Below are positions 1 to 6,819 of a stretch of DNA of 20,636 nt, piece by piece. The notes beneath the pieces are model-generated. The model saw nothing but the letters and a program-made list of their open reading frames with translations, did no database searches and had not been told where the DNA came from. Location: IMG/VR virus record IMGVR_UViG_3300044825_003384, positions 1 through 20,636 of that record; one strand, written 5' to 3'. The DNA comes from a virus. Each line of letters begins with the position of its first letter. Position 1 is the first letter of the stretch. The position numbers were made by a program, and so were the translations under genes.

Positions 1-2
1 CA

Positions 3-815
3 GTTGAAGAAGATTTACGCAAATGGTTCAGTAAAACACATCCAGAGGGTGGTTGGAAAAGAATTAACAGCAAAGGTGAAGCAATTGGTCCTTGCGCTAG
101 AGAACCAGGTGAACCAAAGCCAAAGTGTATGTCAAATGAAAAAAGAGCTAAACTAAGTAAAAAAGAAAGAGCTTCTGCCGTTGCTGCAAAACGCAAACAT
201 GATCCTGTTGCTGATAGAAGTGGCAAAGGCGGAAAACCTGTTAATGTTTCAAATTTCGGTAAAGGTAAGATAAGCGAAGAACAGTTGGATGAAAAAAATA
301 GTCCAACAAATCCAAAGCTTTGGGCTAGAGCAAAATCTATGGCTCGTTCCAAATTTGATGTTTATCCTTCCGCATACGCAAATGGATGGGCATCAAAGTG
401 GTACAAATCAAAGGGTGGTGGATGGAGAGCCACAAAAGAAGAAACTGAAATAAAAGAAGATAAATTTCAGGATCCATATGCAGCAACACAAACAGTAGGA
501 ATGGAAGTTGATACCGATTCTACACCTAAAATGAAAAACGAAAAAACAAAATCAGCTAGAATTATCAAATCTATATACAAGAAAAAAGGTATTAAAGAAG
601 ATTTGTATGACCATGAGAAAGACGATAAATCCGTAGCTTCTTATGGAAAAACAAAAATGCAGAAGAATGGAAATGTATCGGCCGATGGTAGTGGAATCAA
701 AGCTGCCGCAGTTCTTTCTGGTGGAAAAACCATGACAGGTGAAAAGCGTGATACAATTGAAATCGATCCGATAATGAGACTAAGACCAGGTCAAGTAGAC
801 CAATTAAAGAAATAA
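3..815 (+). CDS. Conserved T4-like phage protein, 5' end outside window
   Basis: The frame is open from the first bases of the window, so this is the C-terminal 270 residues of a longer protein; the first visible ATG, at 129, is probably internal because conserved-looking sequence lies upstream of it. The visible N-terminal part has a GGWKRI stretch, then GPCARE, a KPKC motif and a lysine/alanine-rich helix. This arrangement is familiar from small basic proteins of cyanophage-type T4-like phages. A second segment (about visible residues 100-140) carries NPKLWARAKSMAR and YPSAYANGWASKWY followed by a glycine/tryptophan-rich KGGGWRA; this also recurs in phage proteins of unknown function. The C-terminal third is lysine-rich and low in complexity. 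Its place next to an Ig-domain virion protein suggests a structural or assembly role, but that is inference. No catalytic motif is visible. Confidence 0.75.
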   Translation, partial: VEEDLRKWFSKTHPEGGWKRINSKGEAIGPCAREPGEPKPKCMSNEKRAKLSKKERASAVAAKRKHDPVADRSGKGGKPVNVSNFGKGKISEEQLDEKNSPTNPKLWARAKSMARSKFDVYPSAYANGWASKWYKSKGGGWRATKEETEIKEDKFQDPYAATQTVGMEVDTDSTPKMKNEKTKSARIIKSIYKKKGIKEDLYDHEKDDKSVASYGKTKMQKNGNVSADGSGIKAAAVLSGGKTMTGEKRDTIEIDPIMRLRPGQVDQLKK

Positions 816-854
816 TAAATACCACCATAACCTTCGGTTAAAAGGAGAATATAA

Positions 855-1544
855 ATGTCATCTTGGGGAAATAACGATAACGCAGCTAACGCTCCATATT
901 GGGCCGTTAACTCAACAATTGTAAATGCAGCTGGCGTAAAGGCTTCAGCTGCAGCACCAACCGCAGCTAATGTTGCACTTTTGTATGGAAACACAACCGC
1001 CGATGTTTACACCGCAGGTGAAACAATTGGTCTTTTTGGTGTTGATGGCCAAGAAGCTGATGTGGCTGGAAACGGAACAGTACACACAGGTTGGGTATTA
1101 AAAACAACTGGTTCCGGTGGTCGTGCTGGTCGGGTTCAGCAAGAAGTGTTAGTCGCACTTTCTGAAATGAAAGGTCCAGATGGTGACGCACAAGTTTATG
1201 CTAACGTTCAAATTACACTAACTGGTCCATCTAACGCTACAGTTGTTGCGAACACTTCTAATGCAAACTCTGCAACATTCACTGTATCTCCAGCACTGGT
1301 TGGCAATACATCTGCAACACTGTCTTATCAGTGGCAAGTCAACAGCAACACAGGTGCTCTTGGTTGGACAAATGTTGCAAACAGCACACCAACCAACACA
1401 GGTTATGTTGGCGGAACAACAGACACATTGCTTGTCTATCCAAAGACAGCCGCAGCAAACGCATATGTGTTCCGTGCAGTTGTTACTGCCGCAGACCAAG
1501 GCGTTTCCGCAACATCTGCAAACGCAACAATTACAATTATGTAA
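855..1544 (+). CDS. Phage structural protein with C-terminal Ig-like domain
   Basis: This 229-residue protein starts with MSSWGNNDNAANAP, a start typical of a family of virion-associated proteins in T4-like environmental phages. Residues about 60-112 hold a glycine-rich segment with TGWVLKTTGSGGRAGRVQ. Residues about 115-229 form one Ig-like beta-sandwich: an SYQWQV core strand, a downstream tryptophan, a GYVGGTTDTLLV segment and an alternating C-terminal strand. The protein is very rich in Ala, Asn and Thr and has no signal peptide or cysteines, as expected for a surface-exposed decoration or fibre protein. A good ribosome site (AAAGGAG) precedes the ATG. A short TAACC/GGTTA hairpin lies in the leader at 828-840, and a strong terminator follows, so the gene can be transcribed as a high-level single unit. 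Family knowledge says such Ig domains bind cell surfaces or polysaccharides weakly; the exact virion location is not determinable here. Confidence 0.8.
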   Translation: MSSWGNNDNAANAPYWAVNSTIVNAAGVKASAAAPTAANVALLYGNTTADVYTAGETIGLFGVDGQEADVAGNGTVHTGWVLKTTGSGGRAGRVQQEVLVALSEMKGPDGDAQVYANVQITLTGPSNATVVANTSNANSATFTVSPALVGNTSATLSYQWQVNSNTGALGWTNVANSTPTNTGYVGGTTDTLLVYPKTAAANAYVFRAVVTAADQGVSATSANATITIM

Positions 1545-1550
1545 TCGGAT

Positions 1551-1578
1551 GGGGGTGGCGAAAGTCACCCCCTCTTTT
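1551..1578 (+). terminator. Rho-independent terminator after the Ig-domain gene
   Basis: The inverted repeat GGGGGTGGC / GTCACCCCC (one G-T wobble) makes a 9-bp stem closed by a GAAA tetraloop at 1560-1563, followed by TCTTTT. It begins seven bases after the upstream stop codon and ends five bases before the next start codon. Stem, GNRA loop and U-tract are all seen directly. Confidence 0.9.
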
Positions 1579-1583
1579 CGTAG

Positions 1584-1970
1584 ATGTTTGATGATTTGAA
1601 TGAAGATAATTTTATGATGTATGCGGTGAAAGCATATACTTCGCCACATTGTATCATGTCTGAATTTGAAGGAGATATTAAACGAACAAAATATCTAAAG
1701 AGATTATTCAGAAGATATAAAGTTACAAAATTATTGAAAGAGCGTTTAATATTAAATCACATCATTTTATTAAACAATGTTTTTGGAACAGAAGCAACAG
1801 CAAGAATATTGTTTTATAGAACAGATGAACGTGATTATGATATTTTAAAAACTTTTCTTTGTTATTTGAATATAATGCCTGATACTGTTTATGGAATCAG
1901 AGGAAAAAATATCTTTACCGCTGATATACCAATCGATACCAATGTAGCAGAAATATTAAGAAAAATATGA
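1584..1970 (+). CDS. Conserved phage protein (DUF7207-like)
   Basis: This 128-residue protein has no signal peptide or membrane segment. It opens with an acidic EDNFMMYAVKAY stretch, followed by DIKRTKYLKRLFRRY and LKERLILNHIILLNNVFG. This order matches, from memory, a small conserved protein of unknown function found near structural genes in cyanophages and other T4-like phages; the DUF label is recalled, not searched. The start is set by the conserved N-terminus, but it lies only five bases after the terminator U-tract and no Shine-Dalgarno sequence fits between them. Expression would therefore need read-through of the terminator or unusual initiation. The gene overlaps the next one by four bases (ATGA). 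Function is unknown; context suggests assembly or late expression. Confidence 0.75.
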   Translation: MFDDLNEDNFMMYAVKAYTSPHCIMSEFEGDIKRTKYLKRLFRRYKVTKLLKERLILNHIILLNNVFGTEATARILFYRTDERDYDILKTFLCYLNIMPDTVYGIRGKNIFTADIPIDTNVAEILRKI

Positions 1971-2218
1971 AAAAGTTTAGGGAATATTTTGACGAAAGAT
2001 GTTGGCCAGGTTACAGGCCAGCTCCAGGCAAAAAAGCCTATTCCAAAGGAAGTTGTGTAAAAGAAGACGGCGCAGTCGCCGTAGCACCAACAAATACTTC
2101 TGGTGGAGGTAATGTGGCTGGCCTAGGACAACCTCCAGGAAGCAAATCAGGAGAACCTGGAGTCAGTAGAAAAAGAAAAAGTCCAGTGATGTTCTCCGTA
2201 TACAGGAGAAAAACATAA
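1967..2218 (+). CDS. Small conserved phage protein with CWPGY motif
   Basis: This 83-residue basic protein has an N-terminal RCWPGYRPAPGKKAYSKGSC segment with a cysteine at each end, which could make a disulfide or bind metal. A flexible Gly/Pro/Ser-rich middle follows, and the C-terminus is a SRKRKSPVMFSVYRRK tail. Both the CWPGY-type box and the GEPGV...RRK tail recur in small proteins of T4-like environmental phages. The start codon overlaps the upstream stop (ATGA), so translation is probably coupled. No enzyme motif, signal peptide or membrane segment is visible. Function unknown. Confidence 0.65.
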   Translation: MKKFREYFDERCWPGYRPAPGKKAYSKGSCVKEDGAVAVAPTNTSGGGNVAGLGQPPGSKSGEPGVSRKRKSPVMFSVYRRKT

Positions 2219-2219
2219 T

Positions 2220-2702
2220 ATGTGGATATTAAATTGGTTGCCTGATTGGATTTTTTACGCAGTATTAGTAATAGGTTTAATAGGCTTTTTAGTAACCTAT
2301 CTACTAAAATTCATACCAATTCCCGGAATATACATGTACAAGACACCGATTCAAATAGTGTCTTTAATTTTTATTGTGGTTGGTGTTTACATGTCTGGTG
2401 CAATATCAAATGAACAAGTCTGGCAGGCGCGAGTGAAAGAATTGGAAGTAAAACTCGCAGCAGCAGAAGCAGAAGGCGCAAAAGAAACAGTGAAGATAGT
2501 CGAGAAGGTAGTCACAAAACAACAGGTCATAAAAGAAAAGGGTGAAGAAGTTATTAGATATGTTGACCGCGAAGTTGTTAAATTTGACACAAAATTTTTG
2601 CCTGGTGGTGAATGTGAAATACCTAAAGAATTCTTAAAAGCTCTAAATACTGCTGCGAAACCACCAGAAGGTGGTGTGTGGGGTACGGAGAAAAAGAAAT
2701 GA
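2220..2702 (+). CDS. Probable inner-membrane spanin (i-spanin)
   Basis: This 160-residue protein has two hydrophobic helices (about residues 9-31 and 43-62). A long charged region (about 65-130), rich in Glu, Lys, Ala and Val with heptad-like spacing, looks like a periplasmic coiled coil. It directly precedes, with an ATGA overlap, a small lipoprotein gene and then an endolysin, which is the classic order of a two-component spanin with its lysin. Spanins fuse the inner and outer membranes in the last step of lysis of Gram-negative hosts. Two transmembrane helices rather than one is a departure from lambda Rz. A good site, AGGAG, precedes the ATG. The assignment rests on architecture and position, as spanins have little sequence conservation. 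Confidence 0.7.
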   Translation: MWILNWLPDWIFYAVLVIGLIGFLVTYLLKFIPIPGIYMYKTPIQIVSLIFIVVGVYMSGAISNEQVWQARVKELEVKLAAAEAEGAKETVKIVEKVVTKQQVIKEKGEEVIRYVDREVVKFDTKFLPGGECEIPKEFLKALNTAAKPPEGGVWGTEKKK

Positions 2703-2965
2703 AATATATAATTATTTTATCAGCAATTCTTTTAACTGGTTGTGCATCAATTTCTGTACCAGTCAAAGCTAAATTTCCTGTAATGCCAGAAACATTGTTG
2801 GTAAAATGTCCACAATTGGATCAAACACCAGAAGATGCAAAACTAAGTGACATAAGTAAAGTAATTGCAAAAAACTATACAACTTATTATGATTGCGCGG
2901 TAAAACATGATGCGATTGTTGAATGGTATAAAATTCAAAAAACAATTTATGAAAGTGTAAAATAA
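2699..2965 (+). CDS. Outer-membrane lipoprotein spanin (o-spanin, Rz1-like)
   Basis: The chosen start at 2699 gives a textbook lipoprotein signal: MKYIIIL, a hydrophobic core and the lipobox LTGC with the lipidated cysteine at residue 15. An in-frame ATG at 2678 would put charged residues in front of the signal and lies deep inside the spanin gene; 2699 has a GGAG site and an ATGA overlap. The mature part (about 74 residues) is mostly helical and ends in an NYTTYYDCAVKHDAIVEWY segment that recurs in phage Rz1-type proteins. It would sit in the outer membrane and bind the i-spanin encoded just upstream to finish lysis. Its stop overlaps the endolysin start (TAATG). Confidence 0.75.
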   Translation: MKYIIILSAILLTGCASISVPVKAKFPVMPETLLVKCPQLDQTPEDAKLSDISKVIAKNYTTYYDCAVKHDAIVEWYKIQKTIYESVK

Positions 2966-3588
2966 TGCAACTAACAAAAGAACAATTAAAAAAGTTGTTG
3001 CCAAAAAATCCATATATTGATTATTGGTACAACGCATTGTCTCAATTACTACCTGACTATGAGATAAACACACCACAACGAATTGCTGCATTTATTGCAC
3101 AATGCGCTCATGAATCCGGTAATTTTATGATTCTACAAGAGAATTTAAATTATAGACCAGCTACATTGAGAAAAATATTTCCAAAGTATTTTCCAACCGA
3201 TGAACTAGCAAACGAATATTGTTCAAGACCAAACAAACAAGAAGCAATTGCAAACAAAGTATATGCAAATCGCATGGGTAATGGTGATGAGGCTTCTGGT
3301 GATGGTTATCGTTATCGTGGCCGTGGACTTATTCAATTGACAGGTAAAGATAATTACACATTCTTTGCGGGTTCTTTGAGTATTTCTGTTGAAGAAGCCG
3401 CAGAATACATGGGAACATTCGAAGGTGCCGCACAATCAGCATGTTGGTTTTGGGAAACAAATAAATTAAATCAATGGGCTGACAAAGGCGATATCGTTAC
3501 ATTAACAAAGCGTATCAATGGTGGTACCATTGGACTTGATGATCGTATTAAACATTATGAACACGCACTACATGTTCTAGGAGTTTAA
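2965..3588 (+). CDS. Endolysin, GH19 chitinase-like muramidase
   Basis: This 207-residue protein has the glycoside hydrolase family 19 fold seen in many phage lysins. The catalytic-acid region is FIAQCAHESGNF (Glu at about residue 51), and the second conserved block is YRYRGRGLIQLTGKDNY (about residues 112-128). A C-terminal VTLTKRINGG motif is also typical. The full length suits a single-domain GH19 lysin with no separate cell-wall binding domain. There is no signal peptide, so it should reach peptidoglycan through a holin. It follows the spanin pair with a one-base overlap. The predicted activity is cleavage of the glycan strand of peptidoglycan; GH19 proteins can also cut chitin, but phage and operon context favour lysis. 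Confidence 0.92.
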   Translation: MQLTKEQLKKLLPKNPYIDYWYNALSQLLPDYEINTPQRIAAFIAQCAHESGNFMILQENLNYRPATLRKIFPKYFPTDELANEYCSRPNKQEAIANKVYANRMGNGDEASGDGYRYRGRGLIQLTGKDNYTFFAGSLSISVEEAAEYMGTFEGAAQSACWFWETNKLNQWADKGDIVTLTKRINGGTIGLDDRIKHYEHALHVLGV

Positions 3589-3589
3589 T

Positions 3590-3889
3590 ATGTTTAATGA
3601 TAGAAAACTATTCTTATCATTATTAGTTTTATTGATTTTGCCTTTAGGCCTTGCAGTATTTGGTGGAGATAGATTTAGATATCCTTGCCAAGACCCCGAT
3701 AATTGGGAAAAAGATTTTTGCAAAATGCCAAAGTGTGATGTGACTCGGACATGTCCAGAACACATATTCAAAGGTCAGCGTGATCCAAGATTAGGACCAC
3801 CACCAAACTCAAGAACAGAAGTACCAATACAAAGCGCAGCGCCAGCTCAATGTCCAGCGCCAGTACAAGGAGCAAATTGTGGAAAATAA
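3590..3889 (+). CDS. Cys-rich membrane-anchored phage protein
   Basis: This 99-residue protein has one N-terminal hydrophobic helix (about residues 6-25). A compact Cys/Pro-rich domain follows, with RYPCQDPDNW, KMPKCDV and TRTCPEH, and then a Pro/Ala-rich tail with two more cysteines. The cysteines and the N-terminal anchor suggest a periplasmic, disulfide-bonded domain. I recognise the PCQDP...CDVTRTCPE pattern as recurring in T4-like environmental phages without a known function. It lies directly after the endolysin with a GGAG site, so a role in lysis or in altering the infected envelope is plausible, but this is inference from position. Confidence 0.65.
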   Translation: MFNDRKLFLSLLVLLILPLGLAVFGGDRFRYPCQDPDNWEKDFCKMPKCDVTRTCPEHIFKGQRDPRLGPPPNSRTEVPIQSAAPAQCPAPVQGANCGK

Positions 3890-4358
3890 TACATTAATTT
3901 ATACCGAAGAACAGTTGATGGCTCGACTGAAATTTTTCATTGGTGTTTGTCTTGCACTTACACTAACAGGAATTGTTTTTGTTGTTTTATACTCAATCAT
4001 ATTTGTGACACAGCCATTGAATGCAATGTCACCAATTGACCAAAAATTCTTTGAGTTGATTGTTCCTATTGCAACATTCTTGACTGGTACATTGTCTGGC
4101 ATAATGCTTTCCGGTGCAAAAAAAGAAGACCAAGAAGCAATGTTGGCTGCACAAAAACAAGCAAATGAAACCTTTGCTGAAACAAAGAAAGCAATGACAG
4201 CTCCTCCTAGAAAAGAACCAACTTTAGATATTTCTATGCCACCTATGGGACCTATGGGAGGAGTTGCAAGCACACCAACACTTGATCCTATGCCACAGGT
4301 TGTAACAGGATTTGGTGGCAAACCCGCACCTGCACAAGCACCACAACCATTACTATGA
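3879..4358 (+). CDS. Two-helix membrane protein, holin candidate
   Basis: This 159-residue protein starts at a GTG preceded by AAGGAG with good spacing, overlapping the upstream gene by 11 bases. It has two strong hydrophobic segments (about residues 17-42 and 61-82), the second containing FLTGTLSGIMLSG. A charged helix and a long Pro/Met-rich C-terminal tail follow (about 105-159, with PPMGPMGG). Two helices with a charged tail in a lysis block fit a class II-like holin, but the long tail is unusual and other membrane roles are possible. The next gene overlaps its stop by four bases. No family assignment can be made from motifs. Confidence 0.6.
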   Translation: MENNTLIYTEEQLMARLKFFIGVCLALTLTGIVFVVLYSIIFVTQPLNAMSPIDQKFFELIVPIATFLTGTLSGIMLSGAKKEDQEAMLAAQKQANETFAETKKAMTAPPRKEPTLDISMPPMGPMGGVASTPTLDPMPQVVTGFGGKPAPAQAPQPLL

Positions 4359-4591
4359 TGTACGGATTGTTAAACGATGGCCATAATGGCACACTTAGTA
4401 GTAGGAGAGTAGTTACCTTTATCGCTTTCCTATTATGTGCTATTGCATTCATTGCAAACTTGTTTTGGGGTTTTGAGGTTAAGCAATTCATGTATGAAAG
4501 TATGATTTATCTTGCTATGGTTGGTTTGGGCGTAACTGTAGCGGAAAAATTCGCGCCTATAAATAAAGAAAACAAAAAGGGGTTACTATGA
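4355..4591 (+). CDS. Small two-helix membrane protein, holin candidate
   Basis: This 78-residue protein has hydrophobic segments at about residues 18-38 and 47-65, and a charged C-terminus ending in NKENKKGLL. The segment order SSRRVVTFIAFLL, then KQFMYESMIYLAMVGLGVTVAEKF, is familiar from small membrane proteins in T4-like environmental phages that are often proposed to be holins. Size and topology fit a holin better than the upstream neighbour does. The gene overlaps both neighbours by four bases (ATGA), so all are probably made from one message. A second ATG at 4358 is an alternative start that would remove one residue. Confidence 0.6.
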   Translation: MMYGLLNDGHNGTLSSRRVVTFIAFLLCAIAFIANLFWGFEVKQFMYESMIYLAMVGLGVTVAEKFAPINKENKKGLL

Positions 4592-4812
4592 AAAACATTT
4601 TAATTTCAACAGTCATTGCACTCACATCATTAGGTTTCGTTGCAACCACACAAGCAGAAGAAAAAAAAGAAACCAAAACAGTTTGTGTTGATGTAAAAGA
4701 TAAAGAAGGTAAGCCAGTTAAAGACGCAAAAACTGGTAAAGTTAAACAGAGCTGCAAAGAAATGAAAGTTCATAAGAAGCTCGAAGGAACAAAGGTACCG
4801 GAGAAAAAATAA
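4588..4812 (+). CDS. Small exported lysine-rich protein
   Basis: This 74-residue protein has a clear signal peptide: MKNILISTVIALTSLGFV, then an ATTQAEE cleavage region near residues 20-24. The mature part is about 50 residues, very rich in Lys and Glu, with two cysteines (in TVCVDVKD and QSCKEM) that could form a disulfide. A strong AAGGGG site precedes the start. It sits among the lysis and membrane genes, so it may act in the periplasm. No family is recognised, and function is unknown. Confidence 0.6.
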   Translation: MKNILISTVIALTSLGFVATTQAEEKKETKTVCVDVKDKEGKPVKDAKTGKVKQSCKEMKVHKKLEGTKVPEKK

Positions 4813-5117
4813 TGCCTTCTCAAGCCGAAAGACTTGGTGTTGTAGAAACCAAAGTTGAAAATCTAAACGAAAAGATGGATGAATTAAAGGTCGATGTTAA
4901 AGACCTACATGATTGCCTTGATAAAACAAGAGATGACTTGAAATTAAGATTAGATGAGATGTATAATGCTTCTTGTTCACAACATGCGGAACTTGCCAAG
5001 AAAATTAGTGGATTAGAAAATATCCGAGAAAGAGTAACTTGGACAGTTGCCGGTGCCGTAGCTTTCGGCGGTATAATTATTGGACACCTGGATAAATTTA
5101 TTGCCTTTCTAAAGTAA
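4812..5117 (+). CDS. Tail-anchored coiled-coil membrane protein (XhlA-like architecture)
   Basis: This 101-residue protein has a coiled-coil N-terminal two thirds: residues about 8-75 show heptad patterning with LGVVETKVENLNEKMDELK and later repeats. One hydrophobic helix near the C-terminus follows (about residues 78-98, WTVAGAVAFGGIIIGHL). This is the layout of the XhlA/haemolysin-type accessory lysis proteins found beside phage holins and lysins, though the sequence match cannot be tested here. The start overlaps the upstream stop (TAATG). It is the last gene before a promoter/hairpin region, so it closes the lysis block. Confidence 0.6.
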   Translation: MPSQAERLGVVETKVENLNEKMDELKVDVKDLHDCLDKTRDDLKLRLDEMYNASCSQHAELAKKISGLENIRERVTWTVAGAVAFGGIIIGHLDKFIAFLK

Positions 5118-5129
5118 ATACTCTAAAAT
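5101..5129 (+). promoter_or_regulatory. Sigma70-like promoter for the primase operon
   Basis: TTGCCT (5101-5106) and TAAAAT (5124-5129) are separated by 17 bases, giving a predicted start near 5136. The -35 hexamer lies inside the end of the previous gene. The -10 lies at the centre of a perfect hairpin (5118-5136), so promoter and hairpin share sequence. No Shine-Dalgarno sequence is visible in the short leader before the primase ATG at 5157. Confidence 0.6.
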
Positions 5130-5136
5130 AGAGTAT
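5118..5136 (+). terminator. Perfect 8-bp hairpin, terminator or operator
   Basis: ATACTCTA and TAGAGTAT are perfect inverted repeats around an AAA loop, starting at the stop codon of the lysis-block gene. A T-rich tract with a run of six Ts follows at 5148-5153, but 12 bases after the stem, so it is a weak intrinsic terminator. The hairpin spans the putative -10 of the downstream promoter, so as DNA it could equally be an operator. The stem is all but GC-free (2 of 8 pairs). Confidence 0.45.
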
Positions 5137-5156
5137 GAAACTTTTACTTTTTTGTT

Positions 5157-6170
5157 ATGACTATTTTCATTGATCGTTCGTTCCTGCTTAGGGTATCTCC
5201 TAAGCTTAAAAAATTCTCACAGAAAAAAGAAGACCTGTATAACTTCAGGTGCCCTATCTGTGGCGATTCTCAAAAAAACAAACACAAAGCTCGTGGTTAT
5301 ATTTACCGCAAGAAAAATGGCTACTTTTATATGTGCCATAATTGCGGTATATCCACTACTTTTTACAACTTCTTGGATAAAGTTGATCCCAATTTAATTC
5401 AAGAATACACACTTGAACGATATAAGAATGATTCTGGAAATAATAATGTTCCGGAACCAGACTTCAAAGAAATTAAATCTGATCCACCAAAATTTAAACA
5501 AAAGCTGGATATACCATCAATTGAATCTTTGCCTGACGGCCATTTTGCAAAAGATTATGTGATAGGTAGAAAAATACCAGAATCATTTTATTGTGATCTT
5601 TATTTTACACAAGATTTCAAATCGTTTATCGAAAGCTTAAATGTTGTAAAAGATGGTTTAAAAGAAGACGATGCGAGATTAGTCATACCATTCTATAATG
5701 AAAATAAAGAACTTATTTGTGTGCAAGGCAGAGCATTGGGTGATTCCAAACTGAGATATATAACAGTCAAGTTAAACGATGACACACATAAGTTCTTTGG
5801 CCTCGATAAAATAGACAAAGACAAAATGGTTTATGTTGTAGAAGGACCTATTGATTCGTTATTTTTGGAAAATTCAATTGCTACTGCTGATTCAAATTTG
5901 TCTGCGGCCGAACGGGTCCTTGATAAGTCTAGATTCACTTTAGTTTTTGATAATGAACCTAGAAATAAAGAAATTTGTAAACAAATGGAAAAAGCAATTG
6001 AGGAACATTTCAACATTGTAATATGGCCAGAAATGATGGAAGATTATAAAGATATCAACGAAATGATTACTGGAGGATTTTCATCTGACGAAATACAAGA
6101 TATCATAAGTAAAAGCACATTCGTTAATTTGAGAGCAAAGATGGAATTTATAAATTGGAAAAAGGTATAA
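5157..6170 (+). CDS. DNA primase, T4 gp61-like
   Basis: This 337-residue protein would make RNA primers for lagging-strand synthesis together with a replicative helicase encoded elsewhere. The N-terminal zinc-binding domain has CPIC (Cys32, Cys35) and CHNC (Cys60, Cys63), as in CHC2-type primases. The central TOPRIM catalytic domain has VVEGPID with Glu229 and Asp233, and FDNE with Asp265; the KDINEM segment near residue 300 matches the family C-terminal motif. Length matches T4 gp61 (about 340). It is the first gene after the promoter and hairpin at 5101-5136. There is no recognisable ribosome site before the ATG, which is unusual in this genome. The thyX gene follows two bases after the stop. 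Confidence 0.9.
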   Translation: MTIFIDRSFLLRVSPKLKKFSQKKEDLYNFRCPICGDSQKNKHKARGYIYRKKNGYFYMCHNCGISTTFYNFLDKVDPNLIQEYTLERYKNDSGNNNVPEPDFKEIKSDPPKFKQKLDIPSIESLPDGHFAKDYVIGRKIPESFYCDLYFTQDFKSFIESLNVVKDGLKEDDARLVIPFYNENKELICVQGRALGDSKLRYITVKLNDDTHKFFGLDKIDKDKMVYVVEGPIDSLFLENSIATADSNLSAAERVLDKSRFTLVFDNEPRNKEICKQMEKAIEEHFNIVIWPEMMEDYKDINEMITGGFSSDEIQDIISKSTFVNLRAKMEFINWKKV

Positions 6171-6171
6171 T

Positions 6172-6819
6172 ATGAGTGTAAAGTTAGTTAATTATTCTAA
6201 AACTGATGATAATAAAAATTTGTTAGAACAAATTGCATTTATCGCAAGAGTTTCAAATCCAACAAATCAAAACAACAGTGAAACAGCTGAAAAGTTGGTT
6301 CGTTATCTAATTAAACATAAACACTGGTCGCCATTGGAAATGGTTAGTGTTTGTCTGGAAATCAATACAACAAGAGATATTGCAAGACAGATACTAAGGC
6401 ATCGATCCTTTTCTTTTCAAGAATTTTCACAAAGGTATGCTGATGCTTCACAACTTGGTTTTGAAATGAGAGAAGCAAGATTGCAAGATTTAAAGAACAG
6501 ACAAAATAGTATTGAAACTGATAATTTAGCTTTACATTCTTGGTGGGAAAACTATCAAAAAGAAGTTATTCGCGTTTGTGGTGATGCATATCAATTTGCT
6601 TTAGATAAAGGAATTGCAAAAGAACAAGCTAGGGCTGTTTTGCCTGAGGGCATCACAATGTCAAGAATGTATATGAACGGAACTTTGCGTTCTTGGGTAC
6701 ACTATATACAACTTCGGAGCGACAATGGAACACAAAAAGAACATCGTGATATTGCAATTGAGTGTGCAGAAGTAATTGAACCTATTTTTCCAATGATTAA
6801 GGAGTTTGTAAGTGTATAA
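6172..6819 (+). CDS. thyX: Flavin-dependent thymidylate synthase ThyX
   Basis: This 215-residue protein methylates dUMP to dTMP using methylene-tetrahydrofolate and FAD. The diagnostic RHRX7S motif is complete: Arg76-His77-Arg78 and Ser86, in ILRHRSFSFQEFSQRY. Other family features are HWSPLEM near residue 51, ARAVLPEG near 149 and a C-terminal NGTLRSWVHYIQLR segment with the substrate-binding arginines. Length is normal for ThyX. It lies between primase and a MazG-like gene in the precursor operon and overlaps the next gene by eight bases. ThyX is common in aquatic phages in place of ThyA. Confidence 0.96.
   Translation: MSVKLVNYSKTDDNKNLLEQIAFIARVSNPTNQNNSETAEKLVRYLIKHKHWSPLEMVSVCLEINTTRDIARQILRHRSFSFQEFSQRYADASQLGFEMREARLQDLKNRQNSIETDNLALHSWWENYQKEVIRVCGDAYQFALDKGIAKEQARAVLPEGITMSRMYMNGTLRSWVHYIQLRSDNGTQKEHRDIAIECAEVIEPIFPMIKEFVSV

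Noticed and set aside
814-821. AATAAATA upstream of the Ig-domain gene, and an exact TATAAATA at 4558-4565, resembling T4 late promoters
   Set aside because: In sequence this AT-rich, one or two exact matches per strand are expected by chance; the first has one mismatch and the second lies inside a gene, so neither is supported.
967-1649. Several long open frames in other frames or on the minus strand over the Ig-domain gene
   Set aside because: They are out-of-frame shadows of a repetitive, Ala/Asn/Thr-rich gene, with Gln/Leu- or Cys-rich translations and no ribosome sites.
3899-4321. A 140-codon minus-strand frame opposite the holin candidate
   Set aside because: It is fully antisense to a gene with a good ribosome site and overlaps in a plus-strand operon; no minus-strand promoter or RBS is seen.
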